From: Platerodrilus igneus
Lineage: Eukaryota; Arthropoda; Insecta; Coleoptera; Lycidae
DNA length: 64,000 nt
Reading direction: 5' to 3'
Assembly: GCA_036346225.1 (NCBI GenBank)
Contig: JARFIW010001082.1
Location: 5,394,001 to 5,458,000 of the forward strand
In this document: piece after piece, positions 47,001-59,075 of the stretch
Position numbering within the stretch: the first letter of the stretch is position 1
Layout of the letters: each line of letters opens with the position of its first letter
Position numbers and translations under genes: made by a program
The notes under the pieces: model-generated
Seen by the model: only the letters and a program-made list of their open reading frames with translations
The model's database searches: none
What the model was told of the DNA's origin: nothing

Positions 47001-47880
47001 TTAAAGTTTATATTCGCTTATTCTACAATCATTACTACAGTGTGTCACTGTCACTACCACTGCTTTCATTGCTACCATATATAAATAATGGTTGAACGTC
47101 AAATTGTTTTTCAAAATCCCACTATTCCTCCATACATTTGAGAGCATGTTGTAACATTTTTGCCAATATGCAGTGTCTATTTGTTGGAGTGATTCAAGCC
47201 ATATCATTCGTGTGCTATGATCACTGTATCGTTCATTAAATCGTTCTACATTTTTATTTGAATAATCATTGGCTTTAGCCCATTTTAACTTAATTGGATT
47301 AAATTGACAATGATACGGAGGTAATCGTAAAACTTAATGACCATGCTTCGCTGCAATTTTATCTAGTTCATACACCTTAGGTTTTGAATTCTCTCTGACT
47401 AAGGTCAAAAATTCTCTCTGTAACATATTAGTTTCAAAAGGTACTTTAAGTTTCAGCAGGTAGTCCACTAATTCCTGCTTATTAGAGGTTGTATTTGGCA
47501 TTTACTCCATTAATTTAGAATAATAAGATGAATTATCTAATATAATAAAGCTGGATTGATTTGAGTTTGGAATTAAACTTTCTTGAAACCACTTTGTAAT
47601 CAGTTCGGCATTCATATCACCATGATAGTCAGCATTTGGTGATTTAGTAGAAAACAAGAGACACATTTGCAACAAATCCATCTTTATTTCCTGCATGCAG
47701 CACGATGAACCTAAAATATTAACAAAATAAAGAAGACTATTTAAAACATGTAATCAGAAACTAACCCATTTTCCTTCAACTACTGACTTTTTCTTAATAC
47801 TTTGTTTCTGTTATCAATCCAACTTCTTTTGCCGAGTCCCGACTGAAAATCCGCGATTAGTCTAAGAAAACAGGCTCGTA
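47001..47880 (-). pseudogene. Tc1/mariner-like (DDE_3) transposase pseudogene
   Basis: Minus-strand fragments: SGLGKRSWIDN near 47860; then DYHGDMNAELITKWFQE and SFIILDNSSYYSKLME (usually SVIVLDNA.YHS, catalytic Asp) at 47640-47502; a linker with KVPFETNMLQREFL; then after an in-frame stop VLRLPPYHCQFNPIKLKW (usually LPPYHCELNPIELIW), where the last catalytic Glu is Lys; and a C-terminal region to 47001. This insect family of cut-and-paste transposases has a DDE core. No inverted repeats were found. Stops and the lost Glu mean it is inactive. Confidence 0.85.
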
Positions 47881-48888
47881 TAACTCTTTCTGTTTGTTTA
47901 CTTCGTAATCCCTCAAGAATTATACTTGTGCTGCAGCAACATGTTCCAATTCAAATAATCCCTATCTGCAATAATCATTTTTAAACGAAAAACCGATGGG
48001 TAAAAGCCACTTCATACTACTAATACTATAAGTAAATACTCCAGACAAAGCAAGTTGTTGTGGTTTTTATCGTTACGTGAAGTCCTAAAATAAATAAATT
48101 ATAAAATATATTCCAAATTAATATTATCTTTATTAGATTTAGAATGCATGTCGTATATTTTTCTCTTCACACAATCTTTAACAAAATCGTCTACATCACA
48201 AGATTTCTATTTGATGCGCTTTCGTTTCTTACTACACGATTATGGGGGTTGGTTTACTTCATGTGCTTTGGATATCTTCTTCTTAATACTAGTGACAGTT
48301 CGGAGTCCTATACCACAGGCTCAGCGGTATGCTAAAACAAACTAATTAAACCTATCTTTTTTACTAAACTTGAGCTAGTATTTGTTCTTACCTGCATTAC
48401 AGATTCAAATGGAACAAATAGATCTCAACTTTCACATGCCCTTTCGAAGTAATTAAGAACATTCATAACCACCAACTCTGTTTGTAATTTTAAATGTTTA
48501 TTACGAAGCATTTTTAGTATCAATATAAAATGGCAATAGTTTTGAAAAAAAACTGCTCTACAATACAATTAGTTGAAGATAATACGAAACGCTAAATGAA
48601 AATGAAAACAAAACCAAGCTAACTAACCCTCAAAACAAACTGTGTTTGGTACTTAACCTTTAAAAGCACAAATGAATTTACAAACTACATGAACCAAAAT
48701 CAGACAAACGTTTGCTATATTTTCATTACAACACTGGGAAGATACACCTTTCTATAGCTGTCCTATTTTAAACCGTGCAATTAGTATAGACGCAAGTAAC
48801 ATACATTATGGTTGTGTTTCCTTTCTATATATTAAGATGAGTCACACGCAAGTCTATTTGGTCCCGACTATAGCAATTGTTGCTAATT
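47881..48888. other. No recognised feature
   Basis: AT-rich sequence up to the target site of element B. The ORFs near 48144-48345 have no recognisable content. Confidence 0.5.
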
Positions 48889-48892
48889 ACAT

Positions 48893-50668
48893 TGTAACGT
48901 ATTTTCTAACTAAGGCCTGACGTTGCCGGCACCAGTGAAACGAATTTTCTTGACTTACTAAAACACTACTTTATTATCACCATGCTCCAAGTCAGGTGTC
49001 TGCAAAACAAAGTCTTCCGACATAACTAGGGTCTATTCCTTGGGTAGAGCTATGAGCAATGGGGGTAAGTCGATATCTGTGGGGGTCACACTCAAACTAA
49101 AACAAACAGGCGCCACCAAGTCCAGATTGATTTATATTAATGGCATAGCAAATTTCTAAGGGCGGACGTGGAGACCCAAAGAAAAAGATCGCCTTCATGA
49201 CACAAAAGCTTGTCTTAACAGAATAAGACGCTGTTCCTGTAAGGAAAAATAATAATTAAGTCACATAGAAAATGGGAACACAATTTGCGTCCTCAAGTAT
49301 ACCTAAAAATGCATAAAGAATATTTTCTACATAATGGAGTTATAAAAATTTAATTCTTATTGTTTTTGTTTATCAGGTCTGATCAAACTAGATCAGAATA
49401 AAAACTTTAAATGTGGATTATAAATTTACTAGAAAGAATTTTCTTTGTTTCAGTAAATAAAATTCAAAGTGATAAAATAAAATGAATACTTGATATACTT
49501 GTAAAGTTGTTGTAAGGTTTATCAACTGATCCTTACTCAAATAAATTACAATTCAGTGTGACTGGTTATGCTAAAGTTTACTAACCCAATCAGATCTGTG
49601 TAGGTCATTTACAAATTAATATACAAAATTTTCTCTTTAAGTTAACGATATTAAAATCAATTTGAAGTCAAAATATTCACAAAGATATTCTCTAATTTTA
49701 TCAAAGGTGGCAGTACTGTAATACTAAACATCTGTTAGCCATTGTGCAATTGTTGACGGCATTGTTCAAACAAACAGGTGACGTAATAGCAGCTGTTAAT
49801 TTATGCTGAAGCCACGTGTAGTCACATATTTACGAAACTAAGTGAAATCAAATTTGATACTGGGGAAAACCAGCTTAATTACAGGTAAACTGAATAACAA
49901 TTTTGTACTTCTAACAAACAAAACGAAATAATGTGCTTTCAGAATGAAGTTCTGAGGAAGTTCTTAAATTCTATTACGAACCAACTACCGGCTGTTGTCC
50001 TTGGTTGGGATGGAAACAACCTCGCCGTGCTGAATCTGCACTAATTATTCCTGCCTTCCATGCTTTAATACAGGTGTTGAAGTGAAGCGGATTTCTTACA
50101 TTGATTCAAGGCAACATTACTTTGAAGCGTAATCTTCCGTTGTCTAATCTTATTTACAAATATAATTTTTCATTACGTAGTCCATAAGTTAAGGTTTCTA
50201 AATTGTAATTTCAAAGTAGTCGTGTGGTTTCTAATTTATCGTTGCAGTTTCTGACATGTCGTTGCGCTAAATAAATTTTTAAATTAGCTAATATGATAAC
50301 GAATATACAAAATGTGGATTAGGTACTAACCGTTACTCAGGAAAGTGTTTCACAAAAATAAGGCGACCCGGAGGTCACTCGTCATTCTTTTCAACTGCAT
50401 CTTGACGCTGCCTCTAACTATCGACGAGTGCGCTCGCTGCGTTCTTACATGGTGGGAGGATCCCGGGTGGGGTTGTCAAACCTCTTACGCGCGCGCCAGT
50501 GGCTGTACAATACACCGAACTCCGAAACAATAGACTAATGATTCTAGATATTGTAATACTATAAAATTTGATTGTTACTCGTATATTTATTTTAGTTAAT
50601 AAAGGTATTTTAATATTCGTTTTACCTTTAATGAATAGATTCTTTACTGCGAAAATAAAATTGTTACA
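48893..50668 (-). repeat. Element B 3' LTR
   Basis: 1776 bp, TGTAACGTATTTTC...TTGTTACA. Carries, 43 bp inside its U5 end, an ACGTTGCCGGCACCA|GTGAAACG segment resembling a second primer-site/LTR junction. Confidence 0.95.
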
Positions 50669-50671
50669 CTA

Positions 50672-50680
50672 CCCTTTCCT
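50672..50680 (-). promoter_or_regulatory. Polypurine tract of element B
   Basis: Minus strand AGGAAAGGG, three bases from the 3' LTR. Confidence 0.8.
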
Positions 50681-51119
50681 AAAAGAAAAAATTTTTTTTT
50701 TAGAAAAAAACTTCAAATATAACAAATACAAAAAAATTTTTATCTAAACAATACTAGCCTTTTCTACCTTCCTAACTAACTATGCAATTTTATGAATTTA
50801 TTCAAATGGAGGGACAAATATTTACAAATGAGAGTGTTTGGTAACTACGTGTACCTGACGTCCATCGGGAGACAAAATCGGGGAGTCACAATCGGTAATA
50901 ATCAAAATTGGGAGGGGGTCAAATTAGAAAGTCAAACACTCCACAGGACAAAAAGATTAAATTCACAATGATTCTTTAACATGGGGTTCTTACTTCTAAA
51001 CAAGGCTAATATCTATTACCTATAACCAAACATTTACAATTTATTTCTAATTTCAAAAACTTCACTTCCAGGAGCTCAATTAGCTCTATCTCCAAAAAAG
51101 GAATGCTTCCTCATCAAAA

Positions 51120-51660
51120 CAGCATAACTATTCAAAGTATCATCACTATAAGGTGAGGAACCAAAAGGAAATACCCTACTAATAGGTCTAAATTTAAACA
51201 CCATCAACACAAAGTGATAATCAAAACAAAAGTGACCTAACCAAAAGGTTACTTATCAATCCAAATACAAAGTATTATCACTTTATTGCAAAGAGATAAT
51301 CAAAACCAAAGGTAACCTGAACCATAAGGTTCTAATTTATCAAATTCAAATACAAAACATTATCACTTTATTCCAAAGAGATAATCAAAACTAAGGTAAC
51401 CTAACCATAAGGTTACTTAACAAATTCAAATACAAAATATTATCACTTTATTCGCAAAGAGATAATCAAAACTAAGGTAACCTAACCATAAGGTTACTTA
51501 ACAAATTCAAATACAAAATATTATCACTTTATCGCAAAGAGATAATCAAAACTAAGGTAACCTAACCATAGGTTACTTAACAAATTCAAATACAAAATAT
51601 TATCACTTTATCCAAAGGATAACCAAACTGGTAATAACCATAAGGTTACCTTATCAAATC
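51120..51660. repeat. ~80-bp minisatellite with palindromes (element B)
   Basis: About six units. CAAATTCAAATAC starts at 51341, 51421, 51502 and 51581 (80, 81, 79 bp). Each unit has GGTAACC...GGTTAC arms and a TATCACTTTAT segment. Homologous in place and design to the 75-bp minisatellite of element A, but with different unit sequence and length. Confidence 0.9.
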
Positions 51661-52160
51661 AAATAACAAAAGGAACCAAGGGTTTAATATTCCTCACCCT
51701 ACTGAAAATCCAACCAATAATTCAAAAACCCAACCTATTCTCATTGTAAGGAATTGGTAAAGACTCCCCAAACCAATTTCCATCAACCCAAAAATGACCG
51801 GTCAAAAGGAACCCAAAAAAATTTAAAATCTAATTATTTCCTTCTCTAAAACCTCAATATTGTAAGAAAAATCAAAAGGAACCAAAACAAAAGCCCACTC
51901 TATCTTCTAACCAATTGTAAGGATATCTTTTCAAAGACTTCCTTTCCAAACTATTTCCGGTTACCGCTAACCAAAAAATTGGAACCAACTCACCCAAAGG
52001 AACCTCAAACTTACAAAATTTACAAAATCTCTAACCACTTATTTCACTTCTCAAATAAAATACTCAATATTAGTGAACCGACACTAAATCAAAAATCGGA
52101 ACAAAACAAAGCAAACCACTACTGTCATTACTTAACATCAAAGAGATGACCGGACCGGAA

Positions 52161-52988
52161 CTAATCGTCAGGATCATCATTTTCATTTGGATATGATGCT
52201 TCAACTGGTTTCAAGTCCTTTACGTGCCATTTCCCTGCTCTTGTTCCATCTTCGTTCTCTAACTCATATACTAAATTGGAATGTTTTTTCCGAACTCTAC
52301 TCATAACGAACCTAGGGGCTAACTTAGCGGAAAATTTATCACTAGCACTCGATAGGACCTTATTAGCTCTCCAAACACACTCTCCGACTCGGAATGAAAT
52401 GTCTCTTCTCCTAAGATTGTAGCGTTTACTCGAACGTTGATAAGCTACATGCAAATTTTCACGGACATTTCCAAAAATATCAAACAAAGGTTGACGATCC
52501 AAAACATAAGAAGGTCTACTACTGGAGACGACATCAACATCCTCACCAGGTATAAAATTATCATTATAAGCTTTTCCACTTAAAGGTACCTGACGACCAA
52601 AAACTAAAAATTTGGGAATAGTTGGTGGACTCATGTTTTGCTGAGTTGATCGCGTATTGGATCTTTGATATCTCCATATCCCACGTATCATGTTCTTCTA
52701 CGTATGACGGATTGCTGTACCAACTGTCTTATTGATTCTTTCCACAAAATTGCATTGGGGAGCATAAACAGCATTATACCAAATCTTTTGAATTTCGTAC
52801 CTTGCACACAAAGCTTTAAAAATACGTCCAATTAATTGTGGACCATTATCACAAATAACAAACTGTGGTACTCCGTAGACAAGAAATACTTTTTCTTCCA
52901 AAAATTTCTCGATCAAATGTGCCGTGGCACTACGTAAAGGTTGCAAAATCGAATACTTCGAGAACCAATCACCAACAACCAAAGCCAT
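52161..52988 (-). pseudogene. Element B integrase, core and C terminus
   Basis: VVGDWFSKYS (first Asp) at the upstream end, FVICDNGPQL (second Asp), CNFVERINKTVGTAI (Glu), then after a frameshift near 52690 a C-terminal region ending KWHVKDLKPVEASYPNE. All catalytic residues are kept; a frameshift also separates it from the upstream RNase H/zinc-finger frame. It matches the integrase of element A closely. Confidence 0.9.
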
Positions 52989-53899
52989 TTATGTCCGCGT
53001 TTGGAACGAGGAAACGGACCCATCAAATCTAATGCAATGGTTTGGAACGGTAGTCCAACCTCTTTCTCCTTTCCCATCATCCCAAGGGGAACTTTATTGG
53101 GTGGTTTTTGAGCACCACAAATCAAACACTTCCTACAAAATTTACGTACGTCAAAGATCATCTTTGGCCAATAATATAATTCTTGAACACGAGACAAAGT
53201 TTTTAAGGAACCAAAATGTCCTGCTGAAGGGGGGTCATGACATGATTTAATGACATCTATACGCTGAGATCTTGGCACTAAGTATTTCCACTCTACAACA
53301 TTCGCCGAATGCGGTAATAGGGAAGGTATAAACTTATAAATAAACCCATCTTCCACTTTCCATTGTGGGTAGCTTTTCGGTGACAACAAAATTTTTTTTC
53401 TCAAAGATTCATACCACAAGTCTACGCCATCAAGTTTAATCTCTACTAAATTAACTTCTGGATTTTCTAAAGGAACACCACGACTAAGACAATCTGGGAC
53501 TATATTAAACTTTCCTTTCCTATGCACCAAATCAAATGAATGTTGCCTTAATCGAACAGACCATCTGGCGAGTTTTCCAGTTGGATTCTGAAGATTACTC
53601 AACCAAAGTAACGAAAAATGATCGGTGACAACTGTGAATCGAACTCCTTCTACCCACGGACGAAATTTCTCAATTGCAAAAATAACTGCTAAACACTCTC
53701 TTTCTGTGGTGGAATAATTGCGCTCTGTACGGCTCAGGGTTTTACTTGCGTACGAAATTACACGCTCTTCTCCGTTTACATTTTGAATCAACACAGCTCC
53801 TAACCCAGTGTTGCTTGCGTCACACTCAACAATAAAGGGTGCCGAGTAGTCTGGCTGCGAAAGAAGAGGTGCAGAAACTAATGCTTGCTTGATCAGCAC
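52989..53899 (-). pseudogene. Element B RNase H and integrase zinc-binding domain
   Basis: A 328-codon open frame (53899-52913). RNase H: PFIVECDASNTGLGAVL, YSTTERECLAVIFAI and VVTDHFSLLWL give the D, E, D residues. Then the spacer with HRKGKFNIVPDCLSR, and the integrase HHCC zinc domain around CHDPPSAGHFGSLKT...CRKCLICGAQK. The longest intact frame of the element; it loses frame just before the first integrase Asp. Confidence 0.93.
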
Positions 53900-53928
53900 A
53901 AATGAATTTTCTGCTTCCGCACTCCAGT

Positions 53929-54867
53929 TTACAGTTTGACCTTTTTCTTACTCTTAATGAGGTCATTAATAGGCGAAACTAAAGACGAAAAATTCTTTAT
54001 AAAGCGACGGTACCAGCTGCACATTCCTATAAACCTTTTAATCTCCGTTGTGGTTTTCGGACGAGGAAAGTTAACCATTGCCGACACCTTATCGGGATCT
54101 GTACGAAGTGAGTTAGAACCTACTATATAACCCAAAATTTAAGTGTCTTTTAAAAATTCACATTTACTTATATTTATAGTAAGGTTAGCTTCTTTTAAAC
54201 GTTGCTTAACCTCTACCAATAACTTTAGGTGTTCTTCAAAAGATGACGAACATAATATTATGTCGTCCAAATAACAAAATACATGGGGTTCAAAACGTGG
54301 ACCAAAAATTGCATCTACTAAACGCTGTTGTGTCTGCGCAGCATTCTTCAACCCAAATGGCATGCATGTAAATCTAATATTGTCCTCGTGAAATAACACT
54401 GAAGGCAGTCTTATCCTTAGACGATTCACTAAGAGGATTTGCCAAAACGATTTTCTCAAATCCAGTGACGAAATGTAGTTCGCACCTCTCAACATATTGA
54501 GAATTCTATCTACGTTCGCAAGGGGTACGAATCATGAACAGTTAAGTCGTTCAGGGTTCTACCATCAAAACAAAAACGATATTCTCCATCTGCCTTTCTT
54601 AACCAACAAAACTGGAGAGGACCACGGACTAGTACACGGTTCTATAACTTTAAGTCTAAGCATGTCGTCCAATTCCTCATTCAATATCTTACCCATATAT
54701 GGTGACATGACATATGGTTTCTTGTGGAAGGGTTTGGCATTGCCTGTGTCTATGTCCATTTCGATTAGGTGAGTTCGTCCTAATCTATCGTCGCTGCTAA
54801 TCTCACTAAATGAATTTATTAACTCTTGTGCTTGCACATTGAGCATCTGAAAGGTCATGTAAACCAA
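53929..54867 (-). pseudogene. Element B reverse transcriptase
   Basis: Order: GRTHLIEMDIDTGNAKPFH, IEPCTSPWSSPVLLVKK, YISSLDLRKSFWQILL (first catalytic Asp), FTCMPFGLKNAAQTQQRL and the catalytic box HVFCYLDDIIL, then after an in-frame TAA near 54136 the connection MGYIVGSNSLRTDPDK and FIGMCSWYRRFIKNF. This is a typical Ty3/Gypsy RT. It is split by frameshifts near 54560 and 54500 as well as by the stop. Confidence 0.93.
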
Positions 54868-55240
54868 ATAAAGAATCTTCAGTGTTCAAAGGGATGGAAG
54901 ACGAACCTATATACCCAATGTCGTTCCCAATGTTATTTTGGATAAACCAATTATTACTTCTAAAGTCAGCAACTACACCAAATAATTTTGCAAAGTCACT
55001 ACCGAAGATAAATGTATGCGGTAGGGACGGAACCACTAATGCATTAAGGATGCGGCAATCATTACCTATACAAATTGGCAAATCTACTGAGCCTACAACA
55101 GACTTTATTGAACCATCAGCTGTAGTGATACCTGTTTTGCTGAACTAAAAATTTTCAAGTCTAATTTTCTAACAATTGAAAGGGCTAAGATCCTACCACT
55201 GAGGTAGTGCATCCCGAATCTAGAAGACCGGTAATGTCTC
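54868..55240 (-). pseudogene. Element B aspartic protease
   Basis: DITGLLDSGCTTSVV near 55215 contains the retropepsin catalytic D-S-G. The later VVPSLPHTFIFGSDFAKLF (conserved ILG.DF block) is at about 55030-54980. The enzyme would mature the Gag-Pol polyprotein. It lies between the gag zinc knuckle and RT, broken by frameshifts. Confidence 0.85.
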
Positions 55241-55748
55241 TATCCATTAATTTCACCATAATGTAAGGTCGATTATCACACTGCTTCTCAATGAACAAAG
55301 TATTATTCTTAGGCTTCGAGAGTCCTGACAAAAATTTTTAACAACTGTAAGCCATCTCGACCACTCGTCTTTACAAAATATTTTTCTTGTTTACAAATCA
55401 TAACTGTAGCCTTATGACGCGGAACAGGATACCGACCACTATGTACCTGCCGCCTTACTGGTTTTTGAACATTGTGGACATGACGTTGCCTTAACGCCTT
55501 TTCGACCACATCCAAAACAAAAATTTTCTTAGTTGCTCTACAATCTCTAAACCAATGTCCACTACGGGAGCAATTCCAACAAACAAAATGATTCCTCTTA
55601 TCGGGACTAAAGGAATTACAAACTGAGGACTCAAAGAGCTCTTATCCGCTACTGTTACTTGAGGATTAACTAATTTATTCTGAAACACCCTACTCTTAAC
55701 AGCACAAACTTTTCATTCAACCCAGGATGTTTGTTCTCAAATGGATGC
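55241..55748 (-). pseudogene. Element B nucleocapsid with CCHC zinc knuckle
   Basis: 55581-55540 reads CWNCSRSGHWFRDC, a canonical C-x2-C-x4-H-x4-C knuckle for RNA packaging, in a basic context. Frames change on both sides. Confidence 0.9.
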
Positions 55749-56802
55749 TTAGAGGTTGCAAATCTTGTTAGGTTTACTAGAAGATGCTGAAACCAAGTTT
55801 AGTTTCATCAAAGAAGCTTCTTCTAACCTTTTACACAAATTTACTAAGGTAGACAAATCTTGAATGTCCGACAATGCAAGTGCTGAAATATATTCAGGAA
55901 CCAAATTTCTTCTTATCATCTTAACTTTAGTAACTTCTGCTGGTTCGTTGGTCAGTCTACTAAACAGGGTTTGCATATGCGCGACAAATAAAATAATCCT
56001 TTCGTCTTTACCTTGACGACGATTTCTGATCTTTTCCCAAATGTCATCATCTGAAGAACCAGGTAGAAATCTTCCTTAAACGTTCTAACAAGGAGTTCCA
56101 GTCTCAATGAATTTTCACTGTTCTAAACCAAACCAAAGCGTCACCCACAAAAGTTCACATGCTGATCCAAATAAATCAGCTTCGGATACCTTACGAGATT
56201 GTGCTAAATCACTAACTCTATCTAAAAATGAATATAGTTGTTTGGGATCACCTGAGAATTTTACAGGCCATGAACCTATAGGTACTGAAGGCGTTACATA
56301 CGAAGTCGAATGAATAGGTGCACTAGCAACTGAAGGAGATACTACAACGGACCGATCCAAATAGGTGGACTCTGTACTTTTATTGATTTTATCGTACAAC
56401 TCAGCTTCAAGGGTTAATATCGTTGCTACTGTCTCATTTCTAAACTTAATTGCTTCCTCGGAATTTATTGAAGGAATTTTCATGCGCTTAACTCGCCCGA
56501 AAGGTGGTTTAACCTTGAACAAGCTCTTCTAAAATTGAGTCTGATGAGTCGCCTTCAAATTCGGACACAACATTACGAACTGACTCGACTGAAACTGAAA
56601 TTTCTTTACTTTCCGTTGCAAAATCTACTTCATAACACGAAAGATCAATCAAACAACCAGGCTTATCTATTTCTTTAGCTAACAATCTACCTAAAATTTT
56701 CCTTTTCTCCAACACTGGTCTCTCACTCACCACTCCTCTGATTCTTAGTTCATACTCCAATTCTTCTTTAAGTAGACAAACAATTTGGAATTTTTCCGAC
56801 AT
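55749..56802 (-). pseudogene. Element B gag
   Basis: Starts at ATG 56802 (MSEKFQIVCLLKEELEYELR). A frameshift near 56515 leads to 56522-56115, with WPVKFSGDPKQLYSFLDRV (capsid start: W..KFSG....L..FL). 55976-55749 has a VKMIRRNLVPEYISAL segment and LCKRLEEASLM, the usual end of the gag capsid region. Gag forms the virus-like particle. Three or more frame breaks make it a pseudogene as assembled. Confidence 0.85.
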
Positions 56803-57059
56803 GATTACTACAGCCTAATGGAATCAAACCGATAAATCTAACTGATCCGAACCTTACAAAAGTTATCAAAACAAATTCGTACTACTAAAGGTAAAATCAA
56901 AAGTGTTTTGGTAAAATTATTTTGCCAAAACAATATCAAAAAATTATAAGGGTCAAAATAGAATGAAAGTCAAAAGTAAATTTGACCAAATTAATTAATT
57001 GACTGTATGGGGATTAACATTACAACCAATCTTTTATCAAAAGCGAACAAACAAATCTA

Positions 57060-57331
57060 AATGTCAAATAGACTTTAAGCAAACAAATTTCGACGCAAAA
57101 TAATTTTTGGACAAATGGACTTCAAAGCAAAATAAATTTTGAGCTAACAAATTTCAAAGCAAATTAAATTTTAACAAATAATTTTCGAGGTAAATCAAAT
57201 TATGAACAAACAAATTTCGAGGCCCCAAACGTTGAACAAACAAATTTCGACGCCTCACACGTTGAACAAACAAATTTCGAGGCCTCACACGTTGAACAAA
57301 CAAATTTCGACGCCTAACACGTTGGGCGCTA
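57060..57331. repeat. Leader minisatellite of element B, merging with the primer binding site
   Basis: About eight units of 28-33 bp. The last four (57205-57331) have the form ACAAATTTCGA(G/C)GCC..A(C/A)ACGTTG and the final one continues into GGCGCTAG|TGTAAC at the LTR. Earlier units have lost the GCC..ACGTTG part and resemble the element A units. Confidence 0.9.
57314..57331 (-). promoter_or_regulatory. Primer binding site of element B (tRNA-Lys type)
   Basis: Minus strand TAGCGCCCAACGTGTTAG, one base inside the 5' LTR end. Complementary to the insect tRNA-Lys(CUU) 3' end over CGCCCAACGTG, with A in place of the first G of TGG, as in element A. Confidence 0.7.
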
Positions 57332-57332
57332 G

Positions 57333-59071
57333 TGTAACGTATTTTCTAACTAAGGCCTGACGTTGCGGCACCAGTGAAACGAATTTTCTTGACTTACTAA
57401 AACACTACTTTATTATCACCATGCTCCAAGTCAGGTGTCTGCAAAACAAAGTCTTCCGACATAACTAGGGTCTATTCCTTGGGTAGAGCTATGAGCAATG
57501 GGGGTAAGTCGATATCTGTAGGGGGTCACACTCAAACTAAAACAAACAGGCGCCACCAAGTCCAGATTGATTTATTTAATGGCATAGCAAATTTCTAAGG
57601 GCGGACGTGGAGACCCAAAGAAAAAAGATCGCCTTCGCTGACACAAAAGCTTGTCTTAACAGAATAAGACGCTGTTCCTGTAAGGAAAAATAATAATTAA
57701 GTCACTAGAAAATGGGAACACAATTTGCGTCCCTCAAGTATACCTAAAATGCATAAAGAATATTTTCTACATAATGGAGTTATAAAATTTAATTCTTATT
57801 GTTTTTGTTTATCAGGTCTGATCAAACTAGATCAGAATAAAAACTTTAAATGTGGATTATAATTTACTAGAAAGAATTTTCTTGTTTCAGTAAATAAAAT
57901 TCAAAGTGATAAAATAAAATGAATACTTGATATACTTGTAAAGTTGTTGTAAGGTTTATCAACTGATCCTTACTCAAATAAATTACAATTCAGTGTGACT
58001 GGTTATGCTAAAGTTTACTAACCCAATCAGATCTGTGTAGGTCATTTACAAAATTACTATACAAAATTTTCTCTTTAAGTTAACGATATTAAAATCAATT
58101 TGAAATCAAAATATTCACAAAGATATTCTCTAATTTTATCAAAGGTGGCAGTACTGTAATACTAAACATCTGTTAGCCATTGTGCAATTGTTGACGGCAT
58201 TGTTCAAACAAACAGGTGACGTAATGCAGCTGTTAATTTATGCTGAAGCCACGTGTAGTCACATATTTACGAAACTAAGTGAAATCAATTTGATACTGGG
58301 GAAAACCAGCTTAATTACAGGTAAACTGAATAACAATTTTGTACTTCTAACAAACAAAACGAAATAATGTCTTTCAGAATGAAGTTCTGAGGAAGTTCTT
58401 AAATCTATTACGAACCAAACCGGCTGTTGTCCTTGGTTGGGATGGAAACAACCTCGCCGTTGAATCTGCTACTAATTATTCCTGCCTTTCCATGCTTTAA
58501 TACAGGTGTTGAAGTGAAGCGGTTTCTTACATTGATTCAAGGCAACATTACTTTGTAGCGTAATCTTCCGTTGTCTAATCTTATTTACAAATATAATTTT
58601 TCATTACGTAGTCCATAAGTTAAGGTTTCTAAATTGTAATTTCAAAGTAGTCGTGTGGTTTCTAATTTATCGTTGCAGTTTCTGACATGTCGTTGCGCTA
58701 AATAAATTTTTAAATTAGCTAATATGATAACGAATATACAAAATGTGGATTTGTACTAACCGTTACTCAGGAAATGTTTCAAAAATAAGGCGACCCGGAG
58801 GTCACTCGTCATTCTTTTCAACTGCATCTTGACGCTGCCTCTAACTATCGACGAGTGCGCTCGCTGCTTCTTACATGGTGGGAGGATCCCGGTGGGGTTG
58901 TCAAACCTCTCACCCGCGCGCCAGTGGCTGTAAATACAGAACTCAAACAATAGACTAATGATTCTAGATATTGTAATACTGTAAAATTTGATTGTTACTT
59001 AATCATTATTTTAGTTAATAAAGGTATTTTAATATTCGTTTTACCTTTTTAAATAAAATAAAATTGTTACA
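57333..59071 (-). repeat. Element B 5' LTR
   Basis: 1739 bp, TGTAACG...TTGTTACA. Compared with the 3' LTR the differences are mostly single-base indels. Confidence 0.95.
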
Positions 59072-59075
59072 ACAT

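Larger units (their letters stand above)
48893..59071 (-). mobile_element. Ty3/Gypsy-type LTR retrotransposon B, full length
   Basis: 10,179 bp between ACAT direct repeats (48889-48892 and 59072-59075). LTRs begin TGTAAC and end GTTACA. On the minus strand the order is 5' LTR (57333-59071), primer binding site, leader minisatellite, gag, protease, RT, RNase H, integrase, 3' minisatellite, polypurine tract, 3' LTR (48893-50668). All expected domains are present, so this is a once-autonomous relative of element A. Coding is broken into at least ten frames, mostly by small indels. Confidence 0.95.
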
